This document shows, piece by piece, positions 12,510 to 25,207 of a DNA stretch of 64,000 bases. The translations under genes and the position numbers were made by a program. Under the pieces are notes generated by a model that ran no database searches, was not told where the DNA came from, and was given only the letters and a program-made list of their open reading frames with translations. Numbering within the stretch: position 1 is the first letter of the stretch; each line of letters begins with the position of its first letter. This stretch comes from Paramecium sonneborni (lineage: Eukaryota > Ciliophora > Oligohymenophorea > Peniculida > Parameciidae), in assembly GCA_905182985.1 (NCBI GenBank), contig CAJJDN010000030.1, forward strand, positions 448,915 through 512,914, written 5' to 3'.

Positions 12510-13946
12510 ACAATAATCTATGGTATGGTTAATCGTTGTAAAGAAAGTATTATAATGGAGTACGCAGAAGGAGGAGATTTATTGTAAAAGATTTAGAGGT
12601 TTGTAAAAAAATAGTAAATGATTCCTGAATAAGAAATATGGCAAGTTGCAATTTAAGTTTTATAGGGATTAAGAGCATTACATCATAAAAAAATACTGCA
12701 TCGAGATTTGAAATGTGCAAATATATTTCTATATGAAAATGATTAAGTGAAGCTTGGAGACTTCAATGTTTCCAAATTAGCTAAAAATGGTTTAGTCTAC
12801 ACTTAAACTGGGACACCATATTATGCAAGTCCAGAGGTTTGGTAAGATAAACCATATGATCACAAAGCTGATATTTGGTCATTAGGTTGTGTGATCTATG
12901 AAGCCTGTGCTCTAAAACCGTATATATTATGCAACTATTAGTTTAGACCATTTAGAGCTAAAGATATGGATGGACTATATAAATCTGTTCTAAGAGGATA
13001 ATATTAGCCTATCCCAGTAATATATTCCTAAGAACTAGTTTAATTAATTAAAACTATGATGTAAGTGCATCCTCAAAATAGACCAGATTGTGGTAACGAT
13101 ATTTTATTTATTTTTTAGATAAATTACTATAATATTAGTATGTTTAAAAAAAAGCTAAGCAATTTGGAATTCCTTTAATGTCAGAAGATATTGAAGATGA
13201 TTTATTAAAAACAATTAAATGGCCAATTACTAGAAAAGGATTGTAAGCAAATAAATCAGAGTTAATTAATCTAAATTTTTAATTACCTGGTAGCAATTAT
13301 TTAAATTAACATAATTCTAATCATATTAGAAGAAATCAACAATCAAATCGAATCAAATCTTAAGATACTAATGATTCTATCTCTCTTAATTAACCTAATG
13401 AGGCTTTACATCAGTTAATGAAATAAATTACTTAACTAGAATAAAAAGATATTGAAAAGAGTCCTAATGTTAAATAAAATTTAAATAAATCTACTTCTAA
13501 ATAAACTATTTAAGACAATATCTTACCTCCAGATAGAAGATTAAGAGTTTCGAATTCTACACATGAAAAACATGAAAAATATGATTCAATCTAACCGTAA
13601 TTATTCAATTATTATTCTAAGTAAATGTATCTCAAAGGATAGGATAGAACATTAAATTTAAATTAATTCTAATTATTATGCTAAAGATGTGATTCAATCA
13701 CTTAATAAATAACATTATTCACAGAAGTTACCAATCATCTCTGGAACTTAAAGATAGGATGAAGAATAGTATATTTTAAGAAAGAATTCTTCTAATGAAA
13801 GAAATCCTAGTAATCATGTTAAGAGATCCAAACATGATCTTTTAAAAAAGGATCTCTCAATGTAGCCAAGTGCAGAAAGACCAACTGTTTTAATGAAAAT
13901 AATTGAGGAACATTAATAATTACCTAAAATTAAAAAAAAGTAGTGA
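12223..13946 (+). CDS. NIMA-related protein kinase (NEK family)
   Basis: Ser/Thr kinase of the NEK family, which regulates cilia and cell-cycle events. With introns removed the domain is complete: [10 protein letters not shown] (glycine loop), [20 protein letters not shown] (VAIK Lys and the NEK-type alpha-C start), [11 protein letters not shown] (hinge), [13 protein letters not shown] (catalytic loop), LGDFNVSKL (DFN instead of DFG), [11 protein letters not shown] and [11 protein letters not shown]. At least six introns of 22-29 nt are needed, one at about 12266-12294. The C-terminal third (after about 13200) is N/Q/S-rich and disordered and ends LPKIKKKQ before TGA. A 5' fragment of the same gene at 11073-11359 is an assembly duplicate. 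DFN is unusual but keeps the metal-binding Asp. Confidence 0.93.
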
Positions 13947-14008
13947 GATATAATTAAATTATCACACTATATATAATTTTCCATAATATATATATTTATT
14001 TATATTTC

Positions 14009-15583
14009 TCAGAAATATTTAAAAATTTAAGCATTCCATCCATCAACAATGACTCCTAAACCATTATTTCTCATATCATCTCCACTTCTCACATAAGTCT
14101 ATCCAGTAATTAATTCAGTGATTGTTTATTATCCACTTGAAGCGTCACTTAATTTAACAAGTCCATATCCAGATCCATCAGAGTAATTAATAATAACAAC
14201 TATTTTTTCTGATGAATTAGTCCACTATTGCATATTTTAATAGAATTACTCTAAAAGCAAAGAACTTCCAATATTAATCTCCAATAACATTCAATTAAGT
14301 CCAATTTCCTGATTTAAATGCATCTTTATTTAATATTGGTAATATCTTTCCATAAAACCATTTAGCATATGTTGAACCACTTTCTTTGTAACTTCTTCTT
14401 AAATGAACATCTAATTTATTTGATAACCCCTCCAATTATCCATGATTAATAAATCTAGCTCCAGGAATAGAATAACTCATTAATGCAGCAACACATGAGA
14501 TATAATCTTTTCCACTAAATTTTATAATAGCTCTTGGTTCATCATGATTTTCAACAAAATGATTTGAATGAGTTGCATACTATTATTATCTATATAATAT
14601 AAATACATTTATATTTAAATTAGATAATATTGCTCTAACCTTTCCAACATCTAAAGTTGCCTATTAATCCAATAACCATTTTTCATATACATAATCAAAT
14701 CCTAAATCTATAAGATCTTATTCCTTGCTCCAATAAACTTCAGCTAAGAAGATTGTATTAGGATATTGTTATTTTGTTTCCTTAATGACTTCAGACCAAA
14801 ATTCACTTGAAGGTCTTTTGTAACCCCAAGCATCTAATTAAGGTTTCCATTTATTGTAAAATAAATCATTCAATATAACCATAGCCATATCACATCTCAT
14901 ACCATCAGACATTGAAGCAATCTTCATTACTACAGACTTTAAATAGTTTCTAGTATCTTAATTCCAATAATTCCATTAAGCCGTATCTTTCCAAAATCCA
15001 TCCCATTAATCACCACCGTAACTAACACCATCAGGTAAATAATATTCAGAATCATAGGGTGTAGGAGTATTAGGAGGAGCTCTTATATAATAGTCAATAT
15101 TTGATGTTCTATATGGACTATCTATTGCAGAATGATTAGGAACAAAATCAAGCATTAATTTTAAACCCATATCATTCAATTTCTTTCTCAAATTTATAAT
15201 GTCTTGGTCTGTACCTAATTCTGAATTACATACGAATTCAGTAATAGCATAAGGAGAACCTATAACATCATCAATAGTAAAGTCTGGTAAATTAGATTTA
15301 TAATCATTTGCATGAGCTTTATCAAACTCTAACCCATATTTTCCAAGTTACCAAATTCCTATATTTAATAATAAAGCTCACCCATTAGCCAAACATAATC
15401 AACTCCAATTTCTTTAAGATGCTAAAATTCTTCCATCGGAATATCATTTAACTTGCTAATCTTTCTTCCATATTTATCAGATAATTCATAAAGCCAAGGT
15501 CTTAATGAGAGTTCATAAATTGTAGGATTGTATGCATTCACGAAAACATTCATTAATAAAATTCCGATGACGAAATTATACAT
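14009..15583 (-). CDS. Secreted alpha-amylase (glycoside hydrolase family 13)
   Basis: Starch-hydrolysing enzyme with an N-terminal signal peptide (MYNFVIGILLMNVFVNA), so it is probably secreted or sent to food vacuoles. GH13 regions are visible in order: LMLDFVPNHS (region I, about 15110-15150), DGMRCDMA (region II with the nucleophile Asp, about 14890-14915), IFLAEVYW (region III with the acid Glu, about 14735-14760) and FVENHDEPR (region IV with the second Asp, about 14530-14560). All three catalytic acids are present. At least two short introns (near 14590 and 15350) are implied. It ends GLGVIVDGWNAQIFKYF before TGA. The length (about 500 residues) fits a single-domain amylase. Confidence 0.93.
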
Positions 15584-15817
15584 AATATTAATTAATCAAA
15601 ATCTATTTTTCTTATCTATTTCCTCTTAAACCCCGATAGATTGATCAAATCATTATTATATTGTTTATTATATAATTTTTACTATATTATTCATACCATC
15701 TTTACCATCAATATAAAAACATATATCTAAATATAATTCTTACATCATGAGATAAAATATATATTAATATAATGAAGAGTTAAAATACTTAAATGGAAGA
15801 CTATCTTTTTAATATTT

Positions 15818-16276
15818 ATGATATATAGATTATTTTTGAGCACAAAGACCAAAATTGAGTAGATAGATTTCAATTTTTGGTTGTTTAAGAATACCTAACA
15901 AAATTTTTAAAATTTCAAAGAAAATTTATTTCTAAATAAAGAATTTTATAAGGGAATAATTTTAAATCATGAATTTCTTTTTCTAGAGATTTAAAAGTTT
16001 GAAATGATGAAAGGGAGAATAGTTCGCTTGTTACCATTCGAATTAAAATCACTTTGGTTTAATAAAATTTAGAAGATAGCAACTTTTTTATTCTTAATGC
16101 CTTAATCCTAATATTAGCTGTAAAATATTTATAAAGTAATCTTTCATATTTAATTGTATACAATTGAATAGGGAAGATCGAAAAATATTTTAAATGTATT
16201 CCTCTATTTTTAGAATGTCGTTTAAAGGTATATTCTCTGCTGCATAAGTTTGTATCCAGATTTGAACTTGATTTGA
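15818..16276 (+). CDS. Possible hypothetical ORF in gene-poor stretch
   Basis: A TGA-free frame of about 152 codons starting at ATG 15818 (MIYRLFLSTK) and ending FYQDLN-like sequence before TGA. In DNA this AT-rich, with only TGA as stop, frames of this length arise by chance fairly often. The composition (Phe, Asn, Lys, Ile, Gln) does not distinguish coding from noncoding here. No domain is recognised. The stretch 15584-17251 is otherwise without a convincing gene, which is long for this genome. Confidence 0.2.
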
Positions 16277-16910
16277 GTCAAATAATGGGGGAAAGAGCAA
16301 TTTTTAATAATCTGTTTAAATCAAAAGCTAATTTGAAAATTTTTATTCAGAAAAGTATAAAATGGTAATAGAATAAATAAAAAAAAAGCAAAAAAATGTA
16401 AAAAACATATTCTTCTAATATTACTATAATTAAAATTAATATCGCATAAGATAGAGTAGATAAACTAATATACTTTTGATTGTTTACATCTGTGTTAAAG
16501 ATTATTTTGATAGAAGTTAAACTAAGCTGTAATTTAAAGATTCAATAGTATGTATGAAACTTATTATTTTATCTCGCTAATGATTTTTAGAGATTTTAGA
16601 ATAATTGTGAAATATAATAAATATCAAATTTCCATTTTAATCTTATTTTTTGTAACTCTATATTAAAATGGTGGAATTGTGTTAGGAGCTTAATATAATC
16701 ATAATATTTTTTTCTTGTCCACTCAAATCACATACTTTTTGCCAGTCCTTTTTATTTCTCTTCTAATAAATTCAAAAACTCTATTTCAATACAGTTACGC
16801 TTATTCAAAAATGCAAAAATCACTTATTTAATATTATGCTTATAAATAATTTAATACTAGAGTTACTTACATTCATCCATTTATTTTTAGTGATAAATAC
16901 TATTTTTTAT

Positions 16911-18375
16911 TCAAAATTTGAAGAAAGATACTCTCTAATAATATCTTTCGTTATGATTTAAGCTTTATATATGCTATTTATAATTTTCGTTCTTAAAAGA
17001 ATCTTAATTTTATAGTTCATATAGAATAAACTTTCTAGTTAATTTTATTATTTATATTTACAACATTATCTCATATATTTAATACTTGAATTGAATCAAG
17101 ATATTTTAGCATTCCTTTATTGTTTGTTTATTAAAAAGGATTATTTACAGAATAAAATTTAAGAAAACAGCTAATAGTTTTTAGTTAAATATATTGCATT
17201 AATATTTATATTTTTGCTAAATTTAGTTTTTTTGTAATTTTTGATAATATTAATTATATTTTTATACAAATATATATAGATATATACAACAATCAAGTTA
17301 ATAATTCTAAATTGTGCATTTTTCCAAATTGTTTTGTCTTTTCCAAAACATCATTATTTTATGCTTGAATTATTTATGAAATTTACATTTTAGAATATCC
17401 TAAAAGTGTTAGTTTTGGCAAACACATTGGAAAGACAAATTAACATTTTCTTAAAGAGGACTTTTATTTTATTTTAGATTAGTTAAGATTTCACCGAACT
17501 TTTTTAAAATATCCAACCACAATTAAAGTGAAAATCTATCTTTTTGAATCCAGTTGAAGTACATTTTTTATAGATATTAAGAATAATTGACTAGCATTTG
17601 ATCATTATTTGTTTAGAGAATCTATTACTACCTAGAAGTAACTTAATTAAAGAGAGTAGAAAATTCTTTTTCTTTTAAATTGATGTAATTATAATTTAAA
17701 ATAACCTACATCATTATTTAAATAATTTTTTGTAAATGCTCATTTGAAAGATTTAGTGCTAGTGATAATAGATCATTCAGAAATGCATTATCTTATTAAT
17801 GAATATATTTTTCATAAGTGGTAAGTATTTATAAAGTGTGTTTAGCAATGAAACCATCTACAGATGAAACACTTCTAAGTTGTTTTTATTTAAGCAATGT
17901 GTTTAATATTTCTAAATGCTTTCTTAATATTTAGACTAATTCTTATTCAGATTGATATCTCTAAATCTATTCAAAAATATCTTATATTAAATTCATAATG
18001 ATTTGAGCATCAGTTGAATCTAATGTTTTTTTTTCTAACTCTGTAAATATTTTTAATAATAATTAAACTATATTATTTAGGAAATTCATAGAAAAATCTA
18101 ATTCACTATTTTATTTTAAAAATTTCTGAATTTCAATTAAAAATTCTTACAAAATTTCAAGCGACTAATCAATTAAATATTCTAATCCCTATTTAAAACA
18201 ATCATAATAGTTTTCTAAGCTTTCTCCCTAATGTAAGAATTCTATAACTAATTTTAATAAAGTATAACCACAATAAGAGGATAACAACTATTTTATTGAG
18301 TTTTTTTTGATGCTTTCAAATTTTTAATTTTAAGTTAATATATTAACAACTGTAGGCCAAAATTGTAATAGTCTA
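16911..18375 (-). CDS. Sec7-domain ARF-GEF, C-terminal part (left of the assembly join)
   Basis: 3' portion of the Sec7 gene described at 18377-21963, split from it by the N at 18376. Within the repeat, helical sequence (e.g. FLKQNSELDFSMNFLNNIVQLLLKI-type, read in pieces) belongs to the HEAT-like region after the Sec7 domain. Below about 17470 the same frame stays open through to TGA at 16911. That tail is poorly structured and includes an AT-rich stretch at 17220-17300 that looks intergenic, so the real stop may be earlier (an intron-induced shift would end it near 17300-17400). Confidence 0.5.
17252..18375. repeat. Direct repeat copy 1 (assembly overlap), 1124 bp
   Basis: Repeated exactly, as far as I can see by eye, at 18377-19500 with an offset of 1125; the only intervening base is the N at 18376. 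It lies inside the Sec7 gene. As with the first pair, it reads as an unmerged contig overlap rather than a biological duplication. Confidence 0.95.
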
Positions 18376-18376
18376 N
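18376..18376. other. Single ambiguous base (N), contig join
   Basis: Placeholder between the two copies of the 1124-bp repeat; it interrupts the Sec7 coding sequence. Confidence 0.95.
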
Positions 18377-19500
18377 AATTATATTTTTATACAAATATAT
18401 ATAGATATATACAACAATCAAGTTAATAATTCTAAATTGTGCATTTTTCCAAATTGTTTTGTCTTTTCCAAAACATCATTATTTTATGCTTGAATTATTT
18501 ATGAAATTTACATTTTAGAATATCCTAAAAGTGTTAGTTTTGGCAAACACATTGGAAAGACAAATTAACATTTTCTTAAAGAGGACTTTTATTTTATTTT
18601 AGATTAGTTAAGATTTCACCGAACTTTTTTAAAATATCCAACCACAATTAAAGTGAAAATCTATCTTTTTGAATCCAGTTGAAGTACATTTTTTATAGAT
18701 ATTAAGAATAATTGACTAGCATTTGATCATTATTTGTTTAGAGAATCTATTACTACCTAGAAGTAACTTAATTAAAGAGAGTAGAAAATTCTTTTTCTTT
18801 TAAATTGATGTAATTATAATTTAAAATAACCTACATCATTATTTAAATAATTTTTTGTAAATGCTCATTTGAAAGATTTAGTGCTAGTGATAATAGATCA
18901 TTCAGAAATGCATTATCTTATTAATGAATATATTTTTCATAAGTGGTAAGTATTTATAAAGTGTGTTTAGCAATGAAACCATCTACAGATGAAACACTTC
19001 TAAGTTGTTTTTATTTAAGCAATGTGTTTAATATTTCTAAATGCTTTCTTAATATTTAGACTAATTCTTATTCAGATTGATATCTCTAAATCTATTCAAA
19101 AATATCTTATATTAAATTCATAATGATTTGAGCATCAGTTGAATCTAATGTTTTTTTTTCTAACTCTGTAAATATTTTTAATAATAATTAAACTATATTA
19201 TTTAGGAAATTCATAGAAAAATCTAATTCACTATTTTATTTTAAAAATTTCTGAATTTCAATTAAAAATTCTTACAAAATTTCAAGCGACTAATCAATTA
19301 AATATTCTAATCCCTATTTAAAACAATCATAATAGTTTTCTAAGCTTTCTCCCTAATGTAAGAATTCTATAACTAATTTTAATAAAGTATAACCACAATA
19401 AGAGGATAACAACTATTTTATTGAGTTTTTTTTGATGCTTTCAAATTTTTAATTTTAAGTTAATATATTAACAACTGTAGGCCAAAATTGTAATAGTCTA
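18377..19500. repeat. Direct repeat copy 2 (assembly overlap), 1124 bp
   Basis: Second copy of 17252-18375. This copy is continuous with the N-terminal and central part of the Sec7 gene to its right. Confidence 0.95.
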
Positions 19501-21963
19501 TCTGTATTGACTCTTAAGATTTCTACTGATATAAAAATGATTTAGGCAAATTTAATATATTCTTATTTAAAATCACTGATATTTTAAATAGATTCTAATA
19601 AAAGACCTAAAAATTCATTTAATCTATCTTTATCTAAAAATTTAGTTTAATTGATAAGATTTGATAATAGATAGGGAGATTTTATACCAATTTAATGTTG
19701 TTACTCTTCTTATTTTGGTAATTCATTTAATAAATCATCTTCACTTTCTTCATCAGTAGTTTATTTTAAGAACTAAGTGAAAAGTTAAATAACTCCTTCA
19801 TTTGAGCCCATTTTTTTTTTAGTAAATTTATTATTTAGTTTAATTCTGCTTAATACATTTCTACAATCTTTACTTATATTATCAGTAGCTTATTTATGTC
19901 TTTGCATAATTGAATTATTGATTAATTATATAACTGATTAAAATTATTGTGTATATGGTAATAATTATTCAGCAATATAGAAACCAGCATATAATGACAT
20001 TTCGTATTAATCATTTCTCATTTTCATAACACTTATAAGTATTTGTTAAGCATTATCCAATTTATCATTGTTAATACAAATATCAATAACTTATTGTAAA
20101 AATGATGTCAATTCCTAAACATCTTATGTTTATGCTATAAGTTCTTCTATATTATGAACCATATCAGTTAAAATTAAATCTCCATAATGTTCTTCATCTG
20201 TTTAGATTTCAAAATATTCATTCATAGTTTAATAAATTTATTTTGCCTCTTATTTAATTGTTAAATATTTATCCCAAACAAATTAACTTAGATCCTCTGT
20301 TGTGGCATAGTCTCTTATACATTTAATTTCATCTTATTAAATATTATTATAATCAGCAACTAAAACATCACTAGGGAGACTTTCTCCATTATTTATTTTA
20401 AGGCAAGTTTTTTTGAAATCATCTAAAGACATATGTTTGGTAACAGTTTTGTTAAAAAGATCTGTATTTAGTAATAAAATTGCATAAGTATAAGTGTATA
20501 AGTAATCAGGATGTTAAAAATAAGTATTATCTTTATTCTATTCAAAATATCGAATTGTAAAAGAATTTAAAACTCTTTCAATCATCTAACTTTCTCCAAA
20601 TAGTAAAAAATTAGATGTTAAATATCTTAATGCTTCAACTAAACTCAATTAAGAATAATCAAATGTATTTACATATTTTTCCATAATTGTAACACATTCC
20701 TCTTTATGACATCCTAAAATTTCAATCATTAATTTTTCATTAAATAAATTACAATATTTCAAAAAATTAACAACTTATGTATGTGGCATTCCTTTAATTG
20801 AATTTCTAGGTTCATTAGTAAAATCTTATATAAATTATGTTAATCTATTTATTTATTATTAACTCTTTTTAGTTAAGCTTGTTTTAAATAATTAAACTTA
20901 TAATTCATAAATTTATTTTTGTAATGCTCTACCATCATCACATTATAATCTTTTTGAAATTCTACTTAATTCAAATATTTTTTATACAACTTCTTGAAAA
21001 ACAGGTTTTTAAAATGGATTCATATCACATTTTTTAAATATGTATTTAATTTTTTCTTTATCACTAAATAAATCCATTAAAAACTTGACAAAAAAATGAG
21101 TATCAATTTCACATTATTATGCCATTTCAGTAATAGTCATATTAGATAATCTATTTAAATGATTTGATATGCCCTTTAAGACCACCTATCCAAATAAAGT
21201 TCTTGTTTCAAATAAATCATCACCTAATTTATCTTACATATTAAGATTTAACACAAATAACATTGCTTAATTTAAATAGTTCCATATCACTGGATGATCA
21301 AATTTTACCAATTATAATAACATAGGTATATAGTATTAAATAATAAATTGTGAAGGTCTCCTTAATTATATGATAAATATCATTATTGAATATGGATACT
21401 CAATTAATTTTACAGTTTCATTATTTCTATTTGCAATCTATTATAATATCTCATTCCTTAAATCAAGTAATATACAAATTAGTAATTCTTCATTGCATGT
21501 TTAACTCATTCTTTTTAATCCTTAACTCAAAGAATCTCTAGCCAATTCTCTTATTAATAGATTTGGAACACTTGATTCTATTTATCTATTCATTTTTATT
21601 AAATTGTTCATGATTGGAACATCTATTTCTGGATGCTCAAATGAATTTCTTATAAACTTTCATTAATGTTTATTTCATTACTTTTAGTTTTTTTTCTAAT
21701 AACAATTAATTCACTGATGTTATTTTCTATACAGCATCTACCATTTACTCTAGAACTTCTTTTCCTTCTAAATAAATAATTTTAGAATAAAAATTTATTA
21801 AAGCTATTGAAACTTGTTCATCTGAATCTTCATACTTTAAAAGTCCATTTAAAGTGCCTTAACTAAAGATTTATCCAAAAGATCCTAAAGCTAATTAATT
21901 TGACTTCTTATAATCTCTTATACGAAGCAAAATACTCTAAACTTCGAATTACACGTTGTCCAT
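18377..21963 (-). CDS. Sec7-domain guanine nucleotide exchange factor for ARF GTPases (large type)
   Basis: Large ARF-GEF acting in Golgi/endosome vesicle budding. The Sec7 domain lies at about 20320-20860. The glutamic-finger region reads NFLLFGESQMIERVLNSF, keeping the catalytic Glu (family form LPGE). The second motif reads TYAILLLNTDLFN, followed by MSLDDFKK and INNGESLPSD. Long helical, HEAT-like regions precede (from about 21000 up to 21960) and follow it, as in GBF1/BIG-type GEFs rather than the small cytohesins. The ATG at 21963 gives MDNVQFEVQSILL; a 25-nt intron near 21690 restores the frame. An in-frame ATG at 22140 upstream is also possible. Once the assembly duplication is removed the protein is at least about 1200 residues. 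Confidence 0.85.
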
Positions 21964-23151
21964 TTTTTTATTAATTAAATCAATAAAGCTAAATTGTTTG
22001 TATATGCTTATACAAAATAAAATAACATTAATCAATACCTATGTCTTAGAATTATCATCCTATCTCTCTTTCTATTATTCTAATTTTGTGTATAATTATT
22101 ATCTTCCTTTATATTTTAAAGTCAAATTGAATTCTTTCATTAAGACTTTCTTTCAAACATTAACACTTAAAATTACAATTCTTTTAATTTAATAAAACTC
22201 ATTTTATTTTTAAATATCCACCAGAAATGGAATCCAAAAATTTTTAATTGTTAATTAAAGCATTATAACTTCAAAATTAACATTAATTATCCTATAATGC
22301 CGTTAATCTATTTTAGAGATAATATTGGATTGTTTATTTAATTTTAAAGTAATTATAAGCAGGATAAATAATGAAACTGAAAAGAATGCAAAATTATTAA
22401 GAAATTAAGAATTAAATTTTTTTTATTTCTTATAATTAAATTCAAAATTAAAAGAATAAAATATTAAATGATCAGATATTAATTATCTTAATTTATTGCC
22501 CATTCTTCACTCATTATTTAGGTTATTAGGTAAAGATTTTTATGTAATATGAGATAAAAATTTTAAGCCACTTTTAATATGGTATAGATAATATGAATTC
22601 TAAATAAATTTATATTTATCCTCATTTAATTAGAATATAATCAAATCTTATTTCTATTTGATAATTATATTAAGTTTTTTTCAATAGATGTTTTTTTTTA
22701 TTGTCAATAGAACTACTCAAATTAAAAAAAAGTGAGCAGAATTTGATTTTTTACTAATGTTAAGTTTCTATTCATTAATAAATTAATTAATAAACAAAAT
22801 CCATTTTATTGGTGGTAGTATAAGCACGAGTAAATAATAGAGGAAATTTATCACTCTTTTTGCATCTATTGCTTTATAAAAAACATAATAAAATGTGATT
22901 CATTAGTCTCAAATTTATTGATTCAACAATGATTGATTCTTTTTAATAAAAAATTAGGTTAAATATTACATAATGAATTTAATATTCACTGAATTTCACT
23001 GAAAGCAGAGAATAAAAAAATAGTGGAGAATTCAAACTGAGTTGTCTTATATAATATAGTATCTTAAAATGACATCAGGACTCTTTTAATTTTGTAAAGA
23101 AATTTCATTAAAAACATTATCATTAAATCTTTATTTACTCCTTCATTTAGC
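21964..23151. other. Long intergenic region, no convincing gene
   Basis: About 1.2 kb between divergent genes. The first 180 bp could be a 5' extension of the Sec7 gene (the minus-strand frame is open from ATG 22140). The rest is very AT-rich with no coherent frame, tRNA or repeat that I can recognise. It is several times longer than the other intergenic gaps here. Confidence 0.5.
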
Positions 23152-23908
23152 ATGAATATTAAACTAGAAAAGAAACAAAGGTATAAATCGGTGAATTCAG
23201 AGGAAAGATTGAAAATAATCAAATATTTTCTAGAGGGTTCCCTATCTGCTTCTCAAGTATAATTTTGATCTAAATTAATAGATTGCTTAGGTAACAGGTC
23301 ATAATCTGTCAACTATAAAAGCTATATTTCGTATTTATAGAAATGAAGGAAGAATAAATAAAAAATAAAAAAGGGACCGAGAGCTTCATATCTAAAAAAA
23401 TGTAGCAGTTTTCGTAGTGGATGAGAAGTACTTACAATATTAATTGTTTATTAGGAAAAGATCTTTGAACTTAATTCTAAAATAACAAACGAAGCAAGAA
23501 GTAATATTAAGAAGTCATGATCAATTTTATGAATAATAAAATGATATAGTCAATGAAACAATATAATAGTCTGTGAACGAAGTCATAAACAATATGAACA
23601 GTTATCAATCAAAACAGAATTTTGACTAAGCTTTAAAAATTATGTTAAAAGATGGGTTTAATGGTGATGATTTTATCAATATATCAACCATGGTTAATTA
23701 ATAGTCCAATACGTATTCATAGATTAATGGGTCGGCTATTTCAAATTTATTTAAAAATAAACAACAATAGCCTTCTTAAAAAATAGAAATAATCACACCC
23801 AAAAAGATTTGGCCCAAAAAAAATCAGGAATTGAATGATCTTAAACGAGTTTTTCAATAATAATTAGAAGAATATCTAGGAAAATCTCATTCTGACAATT
23901 TAAAATGA
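23152..23908 (+). CDS. Helix-turn-helix (homeodomain-like) protein
   Basis: DNA-binding-type protein of about 243 residues. The N-terminal 60 residues form a homeodomain-like HTH of the kind found at the start of Tc1/mariner- and IS630-type transposases: SEERLKIIKYFLEGSLSASQ, then IAQVTGHNLSTIKAIFRIYR and the basic turn NEGRINKKQKRDR. A 25-nt GT...TAG intron splits the HTH between SASQ and IAQ. The remainder (QQNDIVNETIQQSVNEVIN, later NQELNDLKRVFQQQLEEYLG) is Gln-rich and helical. There is no DDE catalytic domain, so this is not an active transposase. It may be a domesticated DNA-binding regulator. It stands alone, flanked by long noncoding stretches. Confidence 0.65.
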
Positions 23909-24370
23909 TTTTAAATTTTATTCATAATTAAAATCTATATATATTGGAAAATAATCTCCTATTGTAAGTAATATAACATATTATATTCAATTTATATATT
24001 TTATATACTTTTTACACTCAAATATCAATACTTAATAGTATATTAAATAAAGATTATCAGCTCATTAAGACTTTTTACTCTTTTAGGTGATAAATTAATT
24101 TAATACGAATGTTTTAAATAAATAGTAATTTTTTCATAATTTTTAGACACCTTATAATTTAAACAAATTTCATTAAATAATATTTTATTTAAAATACTCA
24201 ATAATTTGCTCCTCTATTTCATCCTTATATATTTACATTTCAATACACTGACCTTTATCAAAAATAATAATTTAATCTCTTCTATTTTGTAATTAATTTC
24301 CTATACACTAATTATATATTATTCAATGTTACAAATATATTCTAAGAATTTCTTAAGAAGAATTTAACTA
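23909..24370. other. Intergenic, nothing recognised
   Basis: AT-rich stretch between a plus-strand stop and a minus-strand stop. No coherent frame, RNA gene or repeat is visible. Confidence 0.5.
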
Positions 24371-25207
24371 TCAATTTTTCACATTCCCTACATTTATGGC
24401 TCTTTCTTCAGTCCTTATTTCTTCCCTCTTTTTCCTGTTACCATTTTATTTTTACAAATTAGGTAATATATCATTCAATTTAATAACAATTACTTAAATA
24501 TAATAAAAAGATGCCTAATTTTTATTTTTATGTGATTCTAAAATTGTCATTGAAATCTTGCATTTCATCTTCTGTTTCTAAAGAGAATTAATGCTTAAAA
24601 ATAGATTTTATAAACAAAAAGAATAACTAGGAGAAATATATACCTGAATTCTCAAAGAATTATCTAAATTAAATAATATGTGAAAGAACTTAGTGGGGAG
24701 ATGTTCAATCCTACTGTAATTGCTTCATTTTTAATTACCAATACACAGATTAAATTATATTTTGATATCAATAAAATTTCCTCACCAGAAGCTGCTAATT
24801 TGTTTACTTACTATATATACATATATACAGAATAGGTAAAGCTTAATTAATTTATAAAAGATCAAAGACATATTTTTATCCTAACACCTTGCACAGTTAA
24901 TTTTGAACGTAGCATTAAAATCTTCAAAATGCCTTGAATTTATAATTATTTCATGAGTTGGATATAATGATTATAAATCAACATATTCGGAATTCATATT
25001 TTCGAATGAAACAATAATAGGAGGCACTTTGAAAATATCCAAAGCTTTACAACTATAAGCACACTTATTTTCTAAAGAAATGAACTTTGATAAAATCTCT
25101 AATTAAAAGGACTTGCTTTTATTAATTTCTTTTACTTCTTTATAATGCTCTTATTTAATAATTATAAATTGATAAAACAGATTCACCCGGTTTATTTTTA
25201 CCAGCAT
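24371..25207 (-). CDS. Hypothetical protein, uncertain model
   Basis: A frame from ATG 25207 (MLVKINRVNLFYQF) reads as protein-like sequence through ENKCAYSCKALDIFKVPPII and INCARCQDKNMS (two Cys pairs). It continues, after an intron of about 34 nt near 24800-24833, into SGEEILLISKYNLICVLV. A last segment (FCLQNLFLSINSLQKQK to AINVGNVKN, TGA at 24371) is in a frame that needs one more intron. The Cys pairs and the KVPPIIVSFENM stretch are faintly reminiscent of ubiquitin-specific proteases, but I cannot find catalytic Cys or His boxes, so no function is assigned. An open frame just upstream (about 25220-25330) may be a 5' exon. Could also be a pseudogene. Confidence 0.35.

Noticed and set aside
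10211..19500. Recent segmental duplications of about 1.1 kb
   Set aside because: Both pairs flank a single N, cut through genes and appear identical, as expected for unmerged contig ends rather than biology.
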